Below, piece after piece: positions 6,521 through 6,662 of a stretch of 6,662 nucleotides of DNA. Made by a program: the position numbers and the translations under genes. The stretch is from Syntrophaceae bacterium UBA6252 (lineage in GTDB: Bacteria; Desulfobacterota; Syntrophia; Syntrophales; UBA6807), in contig DJVQ01000068.1 of the NCBI GenBank assembly GCA_002441265.1, positions 78,086 to 84,747 on the forward strand, given 5' to 3'. Below the pieces are notes generated by a model. The model was not told where the DNA came from. It was given only the letters and a program-made list of their open reading frames with translations, and did no database searches. Position 1 is the stretch's first letter. The number at the start of each line of letters is the position of its first letter.

Positions 6521-6522
6521 AA
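6494..6522 (-). promoter_or_regulatory. Sigma70-type promoter of the ctpA operon
   Basis: On the - strand, TTGGAA (6522-6517) and TATACT (6499-6494) are separated by exactly 17 bases. The -10 matches the consensus at 5 of 6 positions and the -35 at 4 of 6. Transcription would start near 6487, giving a leader of about 25 bases before the ctpA ATG. No equally good promoter was seen at the other - strand gene junctions, so this one probably drives all four genes. Confidence 0.65.
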
Positions 6523-6539
6523 TCATTTTTGGCGGCTTC

Positions 6540-6646
6540 GGAAAAAGTCCATATGCCGCGTTGCCCTTCATCCCTCCTCCCTGCGGCGTACCGGAAGTAC
6601 GCCTCAATCGTCGGGAATCGGGCGCCTTGCCTCTGGAGCTTTTTCC
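6540..6646. repeat. Imperfect palindromic intergenic repeat (REP/MITE-like)
   Basis: The outer arms are GGAAAAAGTCCA (6540-6551) and TGGAGCTTTTTCC (6634-6646), complementary apart from one extra base. The apex is a stem of TGCGGCGTAC (6582-6591) with GTACGCCTCA (6597-6606), one mismatch, around a CGGAA loop. Segments between pair partly: TTGCCC (6561-6566) faces GGGCGCC (6620-6626), and CCCTCCTCCC faces CGTCGGGAATCGGG. The whole could fold into one long hairpin of about 107 bases. It carries no reading frame that looks real. Similar palindromes, with a GGAGCTTTTTCC-type edge, recur between genes in some deltaproteobacterial genomes; that comparison is from memory and was not checked. Confidence 0.6.
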
Positions 6647-6662
6647 TTTGCCGTTCGAAAAA
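6647..6662. repeat. Terminal direct repeat, right copy
   Basis: These 16 bases are identical to 1-16. Their GAAAAA (6657-6662) can also pair with TTTTTC (6640-6645) just inside, so the word behaves as the outer flank of the palindromic repeat. Confidence 0.85.

Noticed and set aside
6463..6522. N-terminal extension of CtpA by 20 residues from a TTG at 6522
   Set aside because: It would run through the -35 and -10 boxes and puts Cys/Ser/Glu-rich sequence before a good signal peptide. The ATG at 6462 has its own ribosome binding site.
1..6662. The window as a circular plasmid or small phage genome
   Set aside because: There is no replication, partition, mobilisation or capsid gene; all content is chromosomal envelope housekeeping. 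The shared ends are better explained by a repeat.

Overview
This GC-rich window looks like chromosome from a Gram-negative bacterium. The likeliest group is the former deltaproteobacteria (Desulfobacterota, Syntrophia or a similar lineage). That placement is inferred from the style of the Pal, CpoB and TPR proteins and from a dispersed-type intergenic repeat; no marker gene proves it. All six recognised proteins carry a signal peptide, lipobox or membrane anchor, and all belong to envelope maintenance. I see no phage, plasmid, transposase, CRISPR or RNA gene.

Layout. Bases 1-257 hold no recognisable gene. On the + strand, pal (258-821) and cpoB/ybgF (843-1673) form the distal part of a Tol-Pal operon; tolQRAB are not in the window. 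On the - strand, read from right to left, a four-gene operon follows a good sigma70-type promoter: ctpA (6462-5167, S41 processing protease), a divergent polysaccharide deacetylase (5170-4265), a large TPR lipoprotein (4233-2509) and a LolB-like lipoprotein (2537-1659). Junctions are tight: a 4-bp GTGA overlap, a 31-bp gap and a 29-bp overlap. The two operons converge and their last genes overlap by 15 bp. The right end (about 6537-6662) is an imperfect palindromic repeat, and the last 16 bases of the window equal its first 16.

How the genes fit together. Pal tethers the outer membrane to peptidoglycan, and CpoB links the Tol machine to peptidoglycan synthesis. On the other strand a periplasmic protease sits with a TPR lipoprotein and a LolB-like protein. 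In Pseudomonas aeruginosa the protease CtpA works with a TPR lipoprotein, LbcA, to degrade peptidoglycan hydrolases; lbcA lies beside lolB, while ctpA lies elsewhere beside a divergent polysaccharide deacetylase gene. Here the two neighbourhoods are joined in one operon. This is the most interesting point in the window: it predicts a dedicated CtpA-TPR adaptor pair in this lineage.
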